Assembly: GCA_001599815.1 (NCBI GenBank)
Contig: BCIA01000004.1
Span: 3,560,082-3,624,081 of the forward strand
Length of the DNA: 64,000 bases
From: Furcasterigmium furcatum
Lineage: Eukaryota > Ascomycota > Sordariomycetes > Glomerellales > Plectosphaerellaceae
Direction of reading: 5' to 3'
Shown here piece by piece: positions 54,037 to 64,000 of this stretch. A model generated the notes under the pieces. The model searched no databases, was not told the DNA's origin, and saw nothing but the letters and a program-made list of their open reading frames with translations. Position numbers and translations under genes: made by a program. Each line of letters opens with the position of its first letter. Positions within the stretch are counted from its first letter, which is position 1.

Positions 54037-56899
54037 ATGGAGCCTGAAAACCAGGAAGGCAGCCCAAAGCGTGTCGAAGAGGTGCCGGAGAACACCCAGG
54101 AGACCGGTGGCCGAGAGTCCAACGCGATCGAGGCATCCTCCGGCCAGCCCGGCCAGGGCAAGAAAGCAACAGCAGAGAAGAGGAGCGGCAACCGAGAAAG
54201 CCCGGATCCAGCAACACAGCCCGCGAAGAAGGCAAAAAGGGGGAGGTACATCTCCAGGGCGTGGTATGCCACTGTTCTCGCCCAACAAGCGTTTCTGGAT
54301 GCTCTCTCTGACGCCTCTCTAGTTCAACTTGCCAGCAGCGAAAGGTCAAGGCAAGTCTCAGATATCGCAATAGACATGTTTAAAGAGCCTCGCTGACCCT
54401 TCTAGTGCGATGGCGGGGAGCCATGTGGGCAGTGTATCGCGCGGAACCAGCCCTGCATCTTCCCGCTCAGGGAGAGGACGGCGACATTCGACCAGCGAGG
54501 GCGCAGTTTCAGTATGGGGGAGACACAGGCTCTCCTCGGTGTCCATGGCAGGTAAGAGGACTCCCTGCACATATTCCGACGAACAAGGGCAGGATCTGAC
54601 TGAGATACAGCGCCGATGGCAACAACAGCACGGCCGACTTGCTAACCCGCCTCGCTGAGGTAGAACGGCGATTGAGCATGATTCCAACATCCTCCCTCGA
54701 TGCCTTCTCGTACCAGAAGGATCAACATCGCGCTCACGCCCACGCAGTAGCGATGGAGGAGAACGAGACATCGCCCCCGACGGATCTGCAAAGTGTGTTG
54801 GAGTCCGACGGGCAGACTTTCGCAGGCGAGATCTCCATTAAGCGCGGCCTCCAGGACATGGACGATAAGTTCGATGACATCGGTCACCGAATGTTAGCTG
54901 AATACCAGTCCGGATCTCCTCTTCGGAACACGAATAGCTTGGGAGATGCATCCACGCGAAAAGTACGGGCTTGGTTGGAGACCATTCTCGATCATCATGG
55001 CATCGTTGCCGACGACGCAGAATGGAGGCGCTACATGCACGTGTACTTCGAGGAGATCCACGTCCTTTACCCTTTCCTTCACCCACCATCGGTCTGGGAG
55101 ACATTTAATGAGCTGTGGGAGTTCTCCGCCCTGTGGCCCCTGGCCAACTCGGCGGAGCGGGAGCAAAAGCGTCTCTCGGTGGCTCTTGTGTGCTTTTGTC
55201 TTGCCCTCGGACGGTGTACCGTGTCCAGCCGGGTCACCGATGCAAGCGGCATGCACTCTTCCGGCTGGGCCTTTTACAGCGTCGGCATGAGTCTTCTGCA
55301 GGACACCGCAGAAATGAACAACAACACCGCCAAGTCTCTCCTGGCAATTCAAACTCTCTTGATACGAGTAAGACGAAAAGAAGCCTCCAAAAGGCCCGCC
55401 GACTGACATGTATAGGTCATCTATTTGTTCCGCCTGGACGCCCAACAGCGAGCGGCCCGCCTCCTCGCCCTGGCAGTGTGCAACGCCCACATCATTGGCC
55501 TGAATCGACAGAGCACGCTCGATAACATGCCGGTGTTCTCCAGTCAGATGTTTTGCAGAGCCTGGTGGTGCGTGTACGTGCTTGATCGAAGACTGGGAAT
55601 CGAGTCAGGCCGGCCATACCTCCTCCATGACAGCAACATCGACACCTCGCTGCCTCTGGATCTCGGTGATGAGTGGTTAACTCGCTTCTTGTCAAGACCG
55701 GAGAAGACGCCACAACTACAGCAGGAGACCGCCATCGAGATATCCAGCGGGCCTGTGACGCCAGTCCCTTACCTCTCAGCCATGGTACGGTATTCCAGGG
55801 TCGTGGGGAAAGCGTGGGAGCTGTTGTACGGCGTCAAAACTTCAAACTCCATGTCCTCCGCCATGGTAGAGTATGCGGACAATGTCTTGTGCAACCTCAT
55901 GGAGACCATACCAGAAAGCCTTTCATACGACCCCAAAGTTGCAAAGGATGTGCAATTTGGAAACAGACTACGGTGGCAGGTAAAGCAGTCCATGCTACTA
56001 TTCACAGTGAGTTGACCTAAACGCGGATGTCCAACAACTGCTAACGAATCGCTCAGTGCACAAACTTCCTCCGTCTACTGGTTCGGCGTCCGTTTTCACT
56101 CAAGACAAAATCAGTCGGCCAGGCTCAGGACGACGAAATCGAGTCTGTTGCTGTCTGTGCCAGCCTGGCAGCCAGCATCCTCAACGCCCACGAAAGCACC
56201 CAGGACGCTGAACTGAAGTACTGCTTTCCTTTCAGCCACTACCTTACAAGCTCTACGATGGTCATGATTGGGCTGGTTTCTCGAGAACCCAGTCTCAAGA
56301 GGAGATATCGATCTACCATCATGGCAGCCACCCGTTCGCTCAACATCTACTGCCACAGAATCTGGGTTTCTGGAAGTATGATGCGCTGGGTATCCAGACT
56401 CACTTCTCTGGTCCAGCGCATATTGGGCGAGGAGCCTTCTGACGAGGCTTCACGCCGGTTTCGTGACGCCAACTCTGCAGGCCACGACCACACAGCGGAC
56501 GATCTGCAGAGACTGACACCGCCTCGCTCGGAGGACATCGACTTTCTTCACGCCGCAAATCGCAGCGGCAACATCCCTCCCGACAAACAGCAGGCGGGGA
56601 AGCCAGAAGTCGACCTCTCGTCGGCGTGGATGTCGGGCACAGATTTGCGCCCCCCGGAACTTCCCGAATGGGTCATGTCCGATTTCAACTTCGAGTCCAT
56701 TATTTCTGGTGATGGGGAGGGACCCAAGTTCCCCCCATCTGACGCAATGTCGACGGCTCCTCAAGACAATGGATCACTCGGCATTGACGTTGACCAAATG
56801 ATGTTCAACGCATTGGGTGGGAACTGCGTCTTCAATTTCGAGATGGACTTGGACGAAGCTAAACTCGGGTTGTTTAATCCTGCAAACTCTGGATTTTGA
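54037..56899 (+). CDS. Zn2Cys6 transcription factor, zinc cluster spread over three exons
   Basis: Six exons (54037-54263, 54323-54350, 54406-54551, 54611-55367, 55416-56006, 56057-56899), 863 residues. Exon 2 is only 28 nt, and the intron after it has a GC donor (AAG/GCAAGT). Only this joining restores the cluster: cysteines 76, 79, 86, 92, 95 and 102 in RACSTCQQRKVKCDGGEPCGQC. About 65 acidic, lysine-rich residues precede it, and DLLTRLAEVERRLSMIP forms the coiled-coil linker. The Fungal_trans domain spans about 250-600: EEIHVLYPFLHP, ALVCFCLALGRCTV, AVCNAHIIGLNR, CRAWWCVYVLDRRLGIESGRPY. The C-terminus is acidic (DLDEAKLGLFNP). It belongs to the xylanolytic-activator-like class. It sits between the hydrolase gene and the secreted protein; targets are unknown. 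Confidence 0.9.
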
Positions 56900-57630
56900 T
56901 GGCAGTATATCCATACAAAGTTACGTATTCTGTTCCCCGGGCGGTCAGGCCGGTTCTCTACCTTATACCTACGTATGAATAATGCCAACTTAGTGTAGTA
57001 GCTGAAGAAGATCGTTTGTAAGAGGGGCAACTCATCTAGAACGTGGAGATGCCAAAACATAACTTTGAGACGCATGACCCGGGTCAAATGGAGGGAGAAG
57101 TCGTCACTAACGTCCAACAGCACATTGCACACTATCGAAGACGCCCGAATACGCGTTGAAGCCCCCCCGAATACACCCTTGGCGCCCCCGCCCGCAGGAA
57201 TAGGAACCTTGAGTCACATTCGGCGCGTCATTGTCCGTTCCGTATTTCCTGTAAGACACCACACTGTACCGGCGGAACTAGGAGCCGCGGGGCCGACGCT
57301 GGGACTTCCTTCTATGGGGAAGGGTACTAGTCGCTAGAACCCCTCGTAGTCGTCGGGTGAGCCTCATGCACGTCGGCCTCAGTGCATATCAGCGGCGCCA
57401 TGGAGCCTCGATCTGGTAGTAGCTCGTCCTCAACGGGAAAGAGACTTTCTGGTTGATTAACGACAATTATGGGCCGTTCATAAATGAAGAAACACCTCGG
57501 GAATTCAAAGGCTGAGGGCGGGGTCGGTGCGGCTCTAACAAGTATAAAGGGGTGGTAAGTCATCGCTTCCGAGAGTAGTAATCCCTCAGACCCAACTCGT
57601 TTCTGATCATTAATACCGACACATCCCAGC
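56900..57630. promoter_or_regulatory. Upstream region of the secreted-protein gene
   Basis: 731 bp containing the 3' end of the regulator and the promoter of the small secreted protein, with a TATA box at 57543. CCG/CGG triplets are present (57270-57300). No gene. Confidence 0.45.
57543..57548 (+). promoter_or_regulatory. TATA box of the secreted-protein gene
   Basis: A clear TATAAA (in AGTATAAAGGGG) 83-88 bp upstream of the ATG at 57631. Strong TATA boxes are common on inducible, highly expressed fungal genes. Confidence 0.5.
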
Positions 57631-58035
57631 ATGGCGACCCTTTCCCGTGTGCTTTATGCATTCCTACTGGCCTCGTGCCTGAACCCGGCCGCCGCCGCCG
57701 CTATCGCGGAGCCCGACTCCCTTCGCCGCAGCGAGAACCTACCTAGGGGCGACTTCATCACGACCTGTCCCGGCACGGAGACATACTACAACTCGCCCCA
57801 TGGTAATTCATACATCTACTGTCAGAACACCAACTATGCCGGCCCGGACACCGAGCAGATCACGGGCATTACGTCGCTCGTCCGCTGTATCAACGAATGT
57901 TCGATCAGAACAGGCTGCCCCAAGGTCGCCTGGGACCACACGGCCAACGTCTGCCACATCAAGGCCCGCGAGCCGCAGAACTCCTGGGTTGAGAGCACCC
58001 GCTTCCACTCGGCCTTTAACCGATTCCTAAACTAG
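57631..58035 (+). CDS. Small cysteine-rich secreted protein, PAN/apple-like, candidate effector
   Basis: A single exon of 134 residues. The N-terminal hydrophobic segment (residues 6-25) ends AAAAAIA, giving a likely signal-peptide cleavage near residue 26. A dibasic RR at 32-33 could be a Kex2 site. The mature part has six cysteines (46, 64, 86, 90, 96, 108), enough for three disulfides. The spacing of RCINECSIRTGCPKVAWDH followed by VCHIK resembles the PAN/apple fold (C-x3-C-x5-C-x2-A-W-x6-C). Secreted proteins of this kind bind carbohydrates or proteins, and some are host-interaction effectors. No enzyme motif is seen. It has a good TATA box and stands alone between a regulator and the CoA ligase. 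Confidence 0.8.
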   Translation: MATLSRVLYAFLLASCLNPAAAAAIAEPDSLRRSENLPRGDFITTCPGTETYYNSPHGNSYIYCQNTNYAGPDTEQITGITSLVRCINECSIRTGCPKVAWDHTANVCHIKAREPQNSWVESTRFHSAFNRFLN

Positions 58036-58427
58036 GCCTTGGGCGAGTAGTCCGATCGAGCCGGTGGTATGGATGTAGGCAGGATTCTGTAGGCTGGGTT
58101 CTCGCCTAAGTGGAGGGAGGCCAGGGCAATAGCTAGAGCAGAATGGACCATCGGCTTGTGTGGCATTAAAAGCTTATCAGGCAACAAGCGTGCTTTAAGC
58201 CGTTGAAGCTCCTCAAAGTGCCGACAGTGATCGTAAAGCCGCGTGTTCACCCAACTCACCCAAGGCCATCCGAGGGGCCATCGTGGAGATCATTTCACGC
58301 AACTTTGACGTGATGGCCTAAATGAATGGGCGCGGCTTAAGGTATTTCAATTTGGAAAATGTCCCATTTGATTTATGTACGTTCTCTAGTCTGCAAATGG
58401 CTACCCAGCTTCCTGCGCGCGCTGTGA
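58036..58427. other. Convergent intergenic region
   Basis: 392 bp between the stops of the secreted-protein gene and the CoA ligase. Nothing recognised. Confidence 0.4.
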
Positions 58428-60489
58428 TCACAGCTTTGCGGACAGCATGCGTCCGTGAGTCTCTGGCGTCGGATACGCAGAGCCATTGATAGAGTTTACG
58501 GGAAGGAGACGTCGTAGAATCTTGCCAGCCGGGCTGCGTCAATTAGCTCTGGAAGCTCTTGCAAGGGGCTTCAGGGTGACTTACTTTCTCGGAATGGCAG
58601 GCAAGATGAAAATACCGCCAGTGATTCGCTTGTATCTGGCCACTCTGGAGTTCACATGCTCCAGTACCTCGATCTTGAGGTCTTCCTGCGCCTGTAAGTT
58701 CTCTTCGGAGGTGGTGATGAACGCAACAGGCATCTCGGACGTGCCATGCTCGTTGTAGACTCCGCACACGGCGGCGTCATTGACAAGGGGATGGGCCATG
58801 AGGATAGCCTCGAGCTCAGCGGGCGCGACCTGTTGTCTGAGGGTTCACTTAGCATTTCAACGATATCTGTGGTGCGCGGACCACCTCACCCTTTGACCTT
58901 GATCATCTCTTTGGCCCTGCCGACGATGAACAGGTAACCATTCTCATCGACGTAGCCAATGTCGCCAGTCCTCATGAATCCGTCGGCCGTCGTGGGGTTG
59001 TCGATCTTCTCTTCGCCGTCGACATAGCCCTGCATGATGTTTGGACCGCGAATGATGAACTCGCCAACCTTTGCGTCTGACATGCATGATCAGCTTGGTC
59101 CCGGTAATGGCCGGGTGTTCACTCACCGTTTCCATCCTCGTCAACCACCCTCATTTCAATCCCCGGTAGGAGCTTTCCAATCGTTCCCCGCACATGAATC
59201 TCGTCCTCTCTCTGGGAAGCAATGCTGGGGCTGGCTTCTGTCATGCCGTACCACTGTGTCACGACGCAGTCAAACCTATCGCCAAGCTCGTCTGCCTGGT
59301 GTTGTTTGAGCGGTGCGGCCGCATTGATCAGACATTGAACCGACGAGTAGTCTCCCTGGGCGGCCAGTGGGTTTCTGAGAAACTCAAGAGCAATCGGAGG
59401 AACAACATTGATGTGGGTGACTGGTGGTCAAAATTAGCAAGAGTCTTGTGGTCTTTCTTATGGGGGGATATCTCACTTCGATGTTTTTTCACAGCCTCCA
59501 ACAAAGGGCCCATGTCGAACCTTGTGAACACGACAATGGGCGCGCCCTGCGAAGGTCTTTGAGACACAAAGCTTTTGGATCGGGGGTGGGATTTACTCAC
59601 CTGGCAAACGTACTGGCATGAAAACCCGGCGAGTCCAAGGATGTGGAAGAAGGGTACAATAAGAGCAACGACAGTGCTGTCGGTAAACATGCCTCTCAAT
59701 CCTTGGGACTGCTGGAAGATGTTTGCGACAATGTTTTCATGACTGAGTCGTACTCCCTTGACGAGGCCCGAGGTTCCGGAGCTGAAGCAGATGAAGGCCG
59801 GTGTCGTGGCAGCCGTTCCAGGTGCGAGTTTTGACGGCTCAAAGTCCGTTGAGCCATGAAGAAGGATGTTTTCCACCCTCAATGACTTGATTGCATGCTC
59901 TTCGTTGATTTCAGCGTCCCAGACATGGATAATCGGCTTCCAAGGGAGCGCAGGCGTCATATCGATTGCGGCCGCCAGCCTCGGGAGGAGGTCTTTTTCC
60001 ACCAGTATGTGACTTGGCTTGCTCAACTTCAACGCGTGAGACAACTCCTACTCAATGTCAGCCTGCTTATTTTTGACGCTGCAGAGAATTGGCCGCGTGC
60101 GCATACATTGGGTTCATAGAGTGGGTTCAGTGCCGAGACCACGGCCTTGGTGGCGAGAATGCCATGGACACAGACCGGATAGTAGTTCTTCCACGATATG
60201 GCCATTAGCTACGAGGTTCTCTTGCTGGGACAGACTGTTGCTAACTCACCCGGTTTGTCGACAAGATGCCCACAACTTGACCGGGTTGCACACTAGCCGC
60301 GCGCTGCAGATGGTGGGCAATCTTTCTGACGCCGGACCTGAAGCTGGCGTAGGTGAAGACAACCTCGCCGGAAAGACCATCGATGATGGCTGGCTTGTCA
60401 TCCGGCGTGTTGTTCAGGTTGTGATTCAAGAGCAGCTCTGTCAAGCTCACATCCTGGGGATATTGGAGTTGCTGGCTTCGGTAGATCAT
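58428..60489 (-). CDS. 4-coumarate-CoA-ligase-like acyl-CoA synthetase, C-terminal AKL
   Basis: Eight reverse exons (60250-60489, 60107-60208, 59601-60047, 59477-59546, 59127-59420, 58890-59076, 58585-58836, 58428-58533), 565 residues with phases closing exactly. It is an ANL-superfamily enzyme: P-loop CFSSGTSGLVKGV at about 201-213, INAAAPLKQHQADEL, QWYGMTEASP (A5), GFMRTGDIGYVDENGYLFIVGR (A7/A8), MIKVKG-QQVAPAELE across a junction and AIPRN-PAGKILRRLLP (A10, catalytic Lys). The last acceptor is set at 58534 because it alone rebuilds the A10 motif. The C-terminus LSAKL is a canonical PTS1. It should activate an aryl-, phenylpropanoid- or fatty-type acid to its CoA ester in the peroxisome. 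The first intron is only 41 nt. It is divergent from the PRISE-type reductase. Confidence 0.92.
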
Positions 60490-60975
60490 CTTGGAAGCGT
60501 TGTACCCTTCGCATTCGCTTGCGAGCCTCAGTCTAAGTCACCGAATCAAAGGGAAAAGTTGAAGGAAATGATATGAATTCCAAGTCGGAGCTACTGTCCC
60601 TCGGTTTCTGACTGCGCGCCGCGGCACGAGGTTCCGTTGTACGATTAGGCGACCTAGCGCTGTGGTGTTGGATGGTAGCGCTCCGGGATTGCCCCGAAGC
60701 CCCGAGCCGAGAGGCTCGCACCCCAAAATCAGCACCTAAATTCCGGGCCAAGCATTTCGGGAATTCCACGGGACGTGAGTGTAGGGGCGACATTGCTCTT
60801 CCGGACGGATTCCATTCCTCTGCCGGCTCCTGGGTCCAGGCACGCTGATGGAAATAATCTCACCGGGACATAAAGGCGAAGGCGAAGATTATTAGACTGT
60901 GTCCCATTGTCTTGTACCTCATTACAAGATTTGTCTTCACTTTGTAAGAACTAGTAGCCCTTCCCATCCTCAACC
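60490..60975. promoter_or_regulatory. Shared promoter region, CoA ligase / PRISE-type reductase
   Basis: 486 bp between divergent start codons, so co-regulation of ligase and reductase is plausible. The centre has CCGAGCCGAGAGGCTCG, a partial inverted repeat, at about 60703-60719. No gene. Confidence 0.5.
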
Positions 60976-62483
60976 ATGTCTTCTCCTCGCGCAAAGGTCG
61001 CCTTCGTCACGGGCGCCAATGGTATTACCGGAAATGCAATCATTGAGCACCTCATCCGCCAGCCAGCCACCGAATGGTCCAAGATTGTCATCACGTCCAG
61101 AAGGCGCCCGACCCAGGTGCTCTGGCAGGATCCCCGCATCCGGTTCGTCGCCTTGGACTTCCTGAAGCCTGTCGAAGAGCTCATCGAGGCCATGACACCC
61201 TGGTGCCACGATGTTACCCACGCCTTCTTCGCGTCCTACGTCCACTCGGCCGACTTTGCCAAGCTGAGAGACAACAATGTTCCCCTATTCCGGAACTTCC
61301 TCGTATCCATCGACACTGTTGCGGCAAAGTCGTTGCAGAGGGTGTGCCTCAGCACAGGCGGCAAGGTATGATTCTTTTCCAATGGAGCGCTTTAACGGAG
61401 TTCTCATGCATCTCAGCACTACGGCGTCCACCTTGGACCGGTCGAAGTCCCCATCCACGAGGCCATGCCGCGTTACGAGGACCGGGGAGAGAACTTCTAC
61501 TTTCCTCAGGAAGACTTCCTCTTTGATCTCGCAGCGAAGAGGACGTGGGACTGGAACGTGATCCGCCCCAACGCCATTCTTGGTTTCACGCCTGCTGGTG
61601 AGTTGACCACATATCAGCCATGCTATCCGACAAGTAGAGGCCATGACTGACAAAATCACCGCCAGGAAACGGAATGTCGGCCGCATTGACTCTCGCAATC
61701 TACATTCTCACATGCCGTGAGCTCGGAGAGGTTCCCGTCTTCCCGGGTAACAAGTTCTTTTACAACTCTGTCGACGACGCATCCTACGCACCCAGTCTGG
61801 CCGACATGAACGTCTGGGCAGCCACCAATGAACACACCAAGAACGAAGCGTTCAACCACACCAACGGCGACGTCATCGTGTGGAAATACTTCTGGCCCAA
61901 GCTTGGGAAGTACTTCGGCGTCGAGGTAAGTAAATCTGCCGAGGGGTTGTTTCCGGGTGCTGACTGACATGATCAGTTTCCTGAGGTTCAGGAGTGGAAG
62001 GCCATCGGCGAAGGGCAGCGCATGGAGCACAACTTCCTCATGACCGACTGGGCCAAGGAGAAGGCTCCCGTCTGGAAGCGCGTCGTGGAAAAGCACGGAG
62101 GAAACCCCGAGGCCTTCAGCTGGGGCACTTGGGACTTTTTCGACTGGGCTATGGGCAAGGCCTGGTTCACGATTGGTTCCGTGTCCAAGGCACGCAAGTT
62201 TGGCTGGACCAGGTTCGATGACACCTACGACACCTGGATTGATACGTTCCGTGCATTTGAGAACGCCGGCATCTTGCCCGTTACGGTTCCTCAGGTTGCC
62301 ACCGCGATCGAAACGCGGGCTGCTCTTCTGCCGCACCCTGCGGATGCCGTCGCCGAGCGCGAGGCATCCGTCGCTGACCAGCTCAAAGAGGATGGGCCGA
62401 AGACAAACGGGGTCGCACGGTTGGTTATCGATGAGAAGAGAGACCTAGGGTTGCAGGTCGGTTCCGTCGAGTATGTGGAGTGA
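60976..62483 (+). CDS. PRISE-type short-chain reductase (progesterone 5-beta-reductase/iridoid-synthase-like)
   Basis: Four exons (60976-61365, 61417-61597, 61666-61925, 61977-62483; introns 51-68 nt), 445 residues. NADPH-binding FVTGANGITGNAI (10-22), then STGGK-HYGVHLGP across the first junction, matching the PRISE motif TGxKHYxG with its catalytic Lys130. The second catalytic element NFYFPQED (about 156-163, Tyr158) is also present, then WNVIRPNAILGFTPAGNGMS. The family reduces activated C=C bonds of enones, such as enals, enones and progesterone, with NADPH. It is longer than the plant enzymes (about 390) by a helical C-terminal tail with no PTS1 (ends EYVE). Enone reduction next to a CoA ligase suggests handling of an unsaturated substrate. 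Confidence 0.92.
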
Positions 62484-63286
62484 GTCTGGAATGGTACTTG
62501 GGGTTTGCATGTAGTCACATCATCCAAGCACTGTATCTTCTTTCATTCAAACACCCTCAATGAGATACATCTGTTTATTCTTACTATTTCTGAGCATTCT
62601 TGACTCGCTGAACATGTAAGTTATGGCTGCAAGTCGCAATTTCAGTTCGTCAACACACATGGCTGGTTGCTAAGTCTTTGCCATGCACTGTGTTGGTGGA
62701 AGACTGCTCCGTCGGAGGGGCGAGACCCGTGTTCAAGGCCAAACTCTGTCGTACTCTGAGTATGTTTGCTCTTCTCGCGCAAACAGGTTTACCCCTATGC
62801 CCCCGTGCGCGGTGGTTCGGCGGTAGAATTCCGCGACGGGCTTGGCGAGTGGAAAACGAGGCTATCTTGCCGAATTCGAGGGGTTGGTTGCCATTCAGAC
62901 TCAAAGGTCTGTCCAAAAGCCGTAGTTACTGTCAGCTTTGATCCAGTGCCGGAACCGAGCCGGAAATTCCAAGGTGGCTGGAACCTCACGGACGCTCAGT
63001 GGTTCACCGGTTGGGCCGGAGTCGAGACCGAAACGCCACTAACACCTTCAACCACCCTCCAGTCAAACCCCATGGGGTCCCCGCGTCCGCAAATTCGGGA
63101 CTCGGATTGCTTGGCTGTTTTATGGCATTTCGCGGTGGACAGTGGGATGGTTATTTATTTGAGCAACGGCAATAACTTCCGTCAGTAGTAGTTATCTGGT
63201 TCAGGCTGATTAGTTACCCCTTTATGCCAAAAGACTTTCACCATACCTACTCTACCATCTCTAATTCCGTGCCCAGCAGCATAATA
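62484..63286. promoter_or_regulatory. Intergenic region upstream of MFS gene
   Basis: 803 bp between two forward genes. Short frames only; the last part (63180-63286) is less GC-rich and looks like a leader. No gene supported. Confidence 0.4.
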
Positions 63287-64000
63287 ATGGAGAAACCAGA
63301 GGTTGAGCACGGTTCCTCCCAGGACCTCGAGGCACTGGGAAAGCGTCCCACCGTTGAGGCCGTGCCTCGATCAACGATAACCGAAGCTGGTGTCGTCCTC
63401 GATGTTGACGGCTCAGGTGAGACGTCGCTTCGGCTGGCCAAGGATGGACATGTAAATCTTTCTTCCTTTAAGCTCTGATGATCGGCTCTGACCCGGACTC
63501 CCATAGACTATCCTCCTTCCCCAGCCGACGGATGACCGCAGTGATCCGCTTAACTGGCCGTCGTGGAAGAAGCATGCAATCCTGTTCGTGGTGGCCTGGG
63601 GCGCTTTCTGCGCTGATTTCACCTCGGCTGCTGGCAGTGCTCCGATTCTCCTCCAGGCCATGGAATGGAACGAAAGCATCGACAGGGTCAACGAGACGAA
63701 CAGCATCAACGTGCTCATGATGTGAGGGACTGCTCCTACTGAACCTCTGATGCCTCCGCTGACATTCCCCAGGGCTCTCGGCGGCCTCCTCTGGGTCCCC
63801 ATGACCTCGTTCTTCGGACGGGCGCCGACTCTGTTCTGGTCAAACCTGCTGGGATTTTTCTTCTCAATTGGCACGACACTGTCGCCCAACTTTACCACTT
63901 TCTACGTCATGCGAGCTCTGAAGGGCTTCTTCATCACCTCGGGGCAGACAATCTCTATCGCTTTCATCAGAGACATGTTCTTCTTCCATGAGAGAGCTCG
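63287..64000 (+). CDS. MFS transporter (DHA1-like), cut by the right window edge
   Basis: Exons 63287-63451, 63507-63721 and 63773 to beyond 64000. A hydrophilic N-terminus of about 60 residues with acidic and serine content leads into TILLPQPTDDRSDPLNWPSWKKH. This is the DPxNWP motif that precedes the first membrane segment in many fungal MFS drug/metabolite carriers. Then come FVVAWGAFCADFTSAAGSAPILLQA, LGGLLWVPMTSFFGRAPTLFW and YVMRALKGFFITSGQT, covering the first four membrane segments. The rest lies outside the window. It is on the same strand as the PRISE-type reductase and may carry the cluster's substrate or product (inference). Confidence 0.88.

Noticed and set aside
1..64000. Secondary-metabolite core gene (PKS, NRPS, terpene synthase)
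   Set aside because: No ketosynthase, condensation or terpene-synthase motif is found. The only adenylate-forming enzyme is a stand-alone 4CL-like ligase without carrier or condensation domains.
1..64000. tRNA genes, rRNA, CRISPR arrays, intact transposons
   Set aside because: No cloverleaf with a proper B-box, no rRNA-like stretch, no spaced direct repeats and no transposase or reverse-transcriptase frame could be found by eye.

Overview
The window is nuclear DNA of a filamentous ascomycete, probably a Sordariomycete and possibly plant-associated (inference). Genes are split by introns of about 41-140 nt with GT..AG (rarely GC..AG) ends and CTAAC/CTGAC-like branch sites. Six Zn2Cys6 regulators, four MFS carriers, a Baeyer-Villiger-type monooxygenase, an RTA1-like protein and a small cysteine-rich secreted protein are present. 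There is no operon structure, no rRNA, tRNA or CRISPR that I can see, and no polyketide synthase or peptide synthetase. I joined exons by hand by checking reading phase across each junction, so the coordinates below are gene spans from start codon to stop codon.

Layout. 1-4.1 kb: amino-acid permease (cut by the window edge) and a Zn2Cys6 regulator. 4.5-11.1 kb: an amine-catabolism block, with a RidA-domain/flavin amine oxidase fusion divergent from an aldehyde dehydrogenase, followed by a sugar-type MFS carrier. 12.4-22.1 kb: two Zn2Cys6 regulators, an SMP-30-like lactonase, an alanine-repeat protein, an RTA1-like membrane protein and a small conserved-looking protein. 22.1-24.4 kb: a gene-poor stretch with AT-rich patches. 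24.4-33.1 kb: MFS carrier with a 15-nt micro-exon, amino-acid permease, intracellular GH43 glycosidase and a nine-exon MFS carrier. 33.7-43.6 kb: Baeyer-Villiger-type monooxygenase, cupin, kynurenine-formamidase-like hydrolase, type-B carboxylesterase and Zn2Cys6 regulator. 43.7-53.5 kb: A/B-barrel protein, salicylate-hydroxylase-like FAD monooxygenase, a tiny Zn2Cys6 regulator divergent from a PF04199-type cyclase/hydrolase, ABM-like protein, aldehyde dehydrogenase and alpha/beta hydrolase. 54-64 kb: Zn2Cys6 regulator, secreted cysteine-rich protein, 4CL-like acyl-CoA ligase divergent from a PRISE-type reductase, and the start of another MFS carrier.

How the genes may work together. The most striking signal is in the C-termini. 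The amine oxidase ends ARL, its divergent aldehyde dehydrogenase SHL, the FAD monooxygenase SRL and the acyl-CoA ligase AKL. The second aldehyde dehydrogenase ends SKL, but only if its last 50-nt intron is removed; if the intron is kept, translation stops immediately and the tag is lost. All five are canonical type-1 peroxisomal targeting signals. Together with the monooxygenase, esterases, hydrolases, carriers and regulators, this suggests a backbone-less catabolic supercluster with peroxisomal steps. It would oxidise amines to aldehydes to acids, and ketone or aromatic substrates through esters, hydroxylation and CoA activation. The substrates cannot be read from the sequence, and co-regulation is inference.
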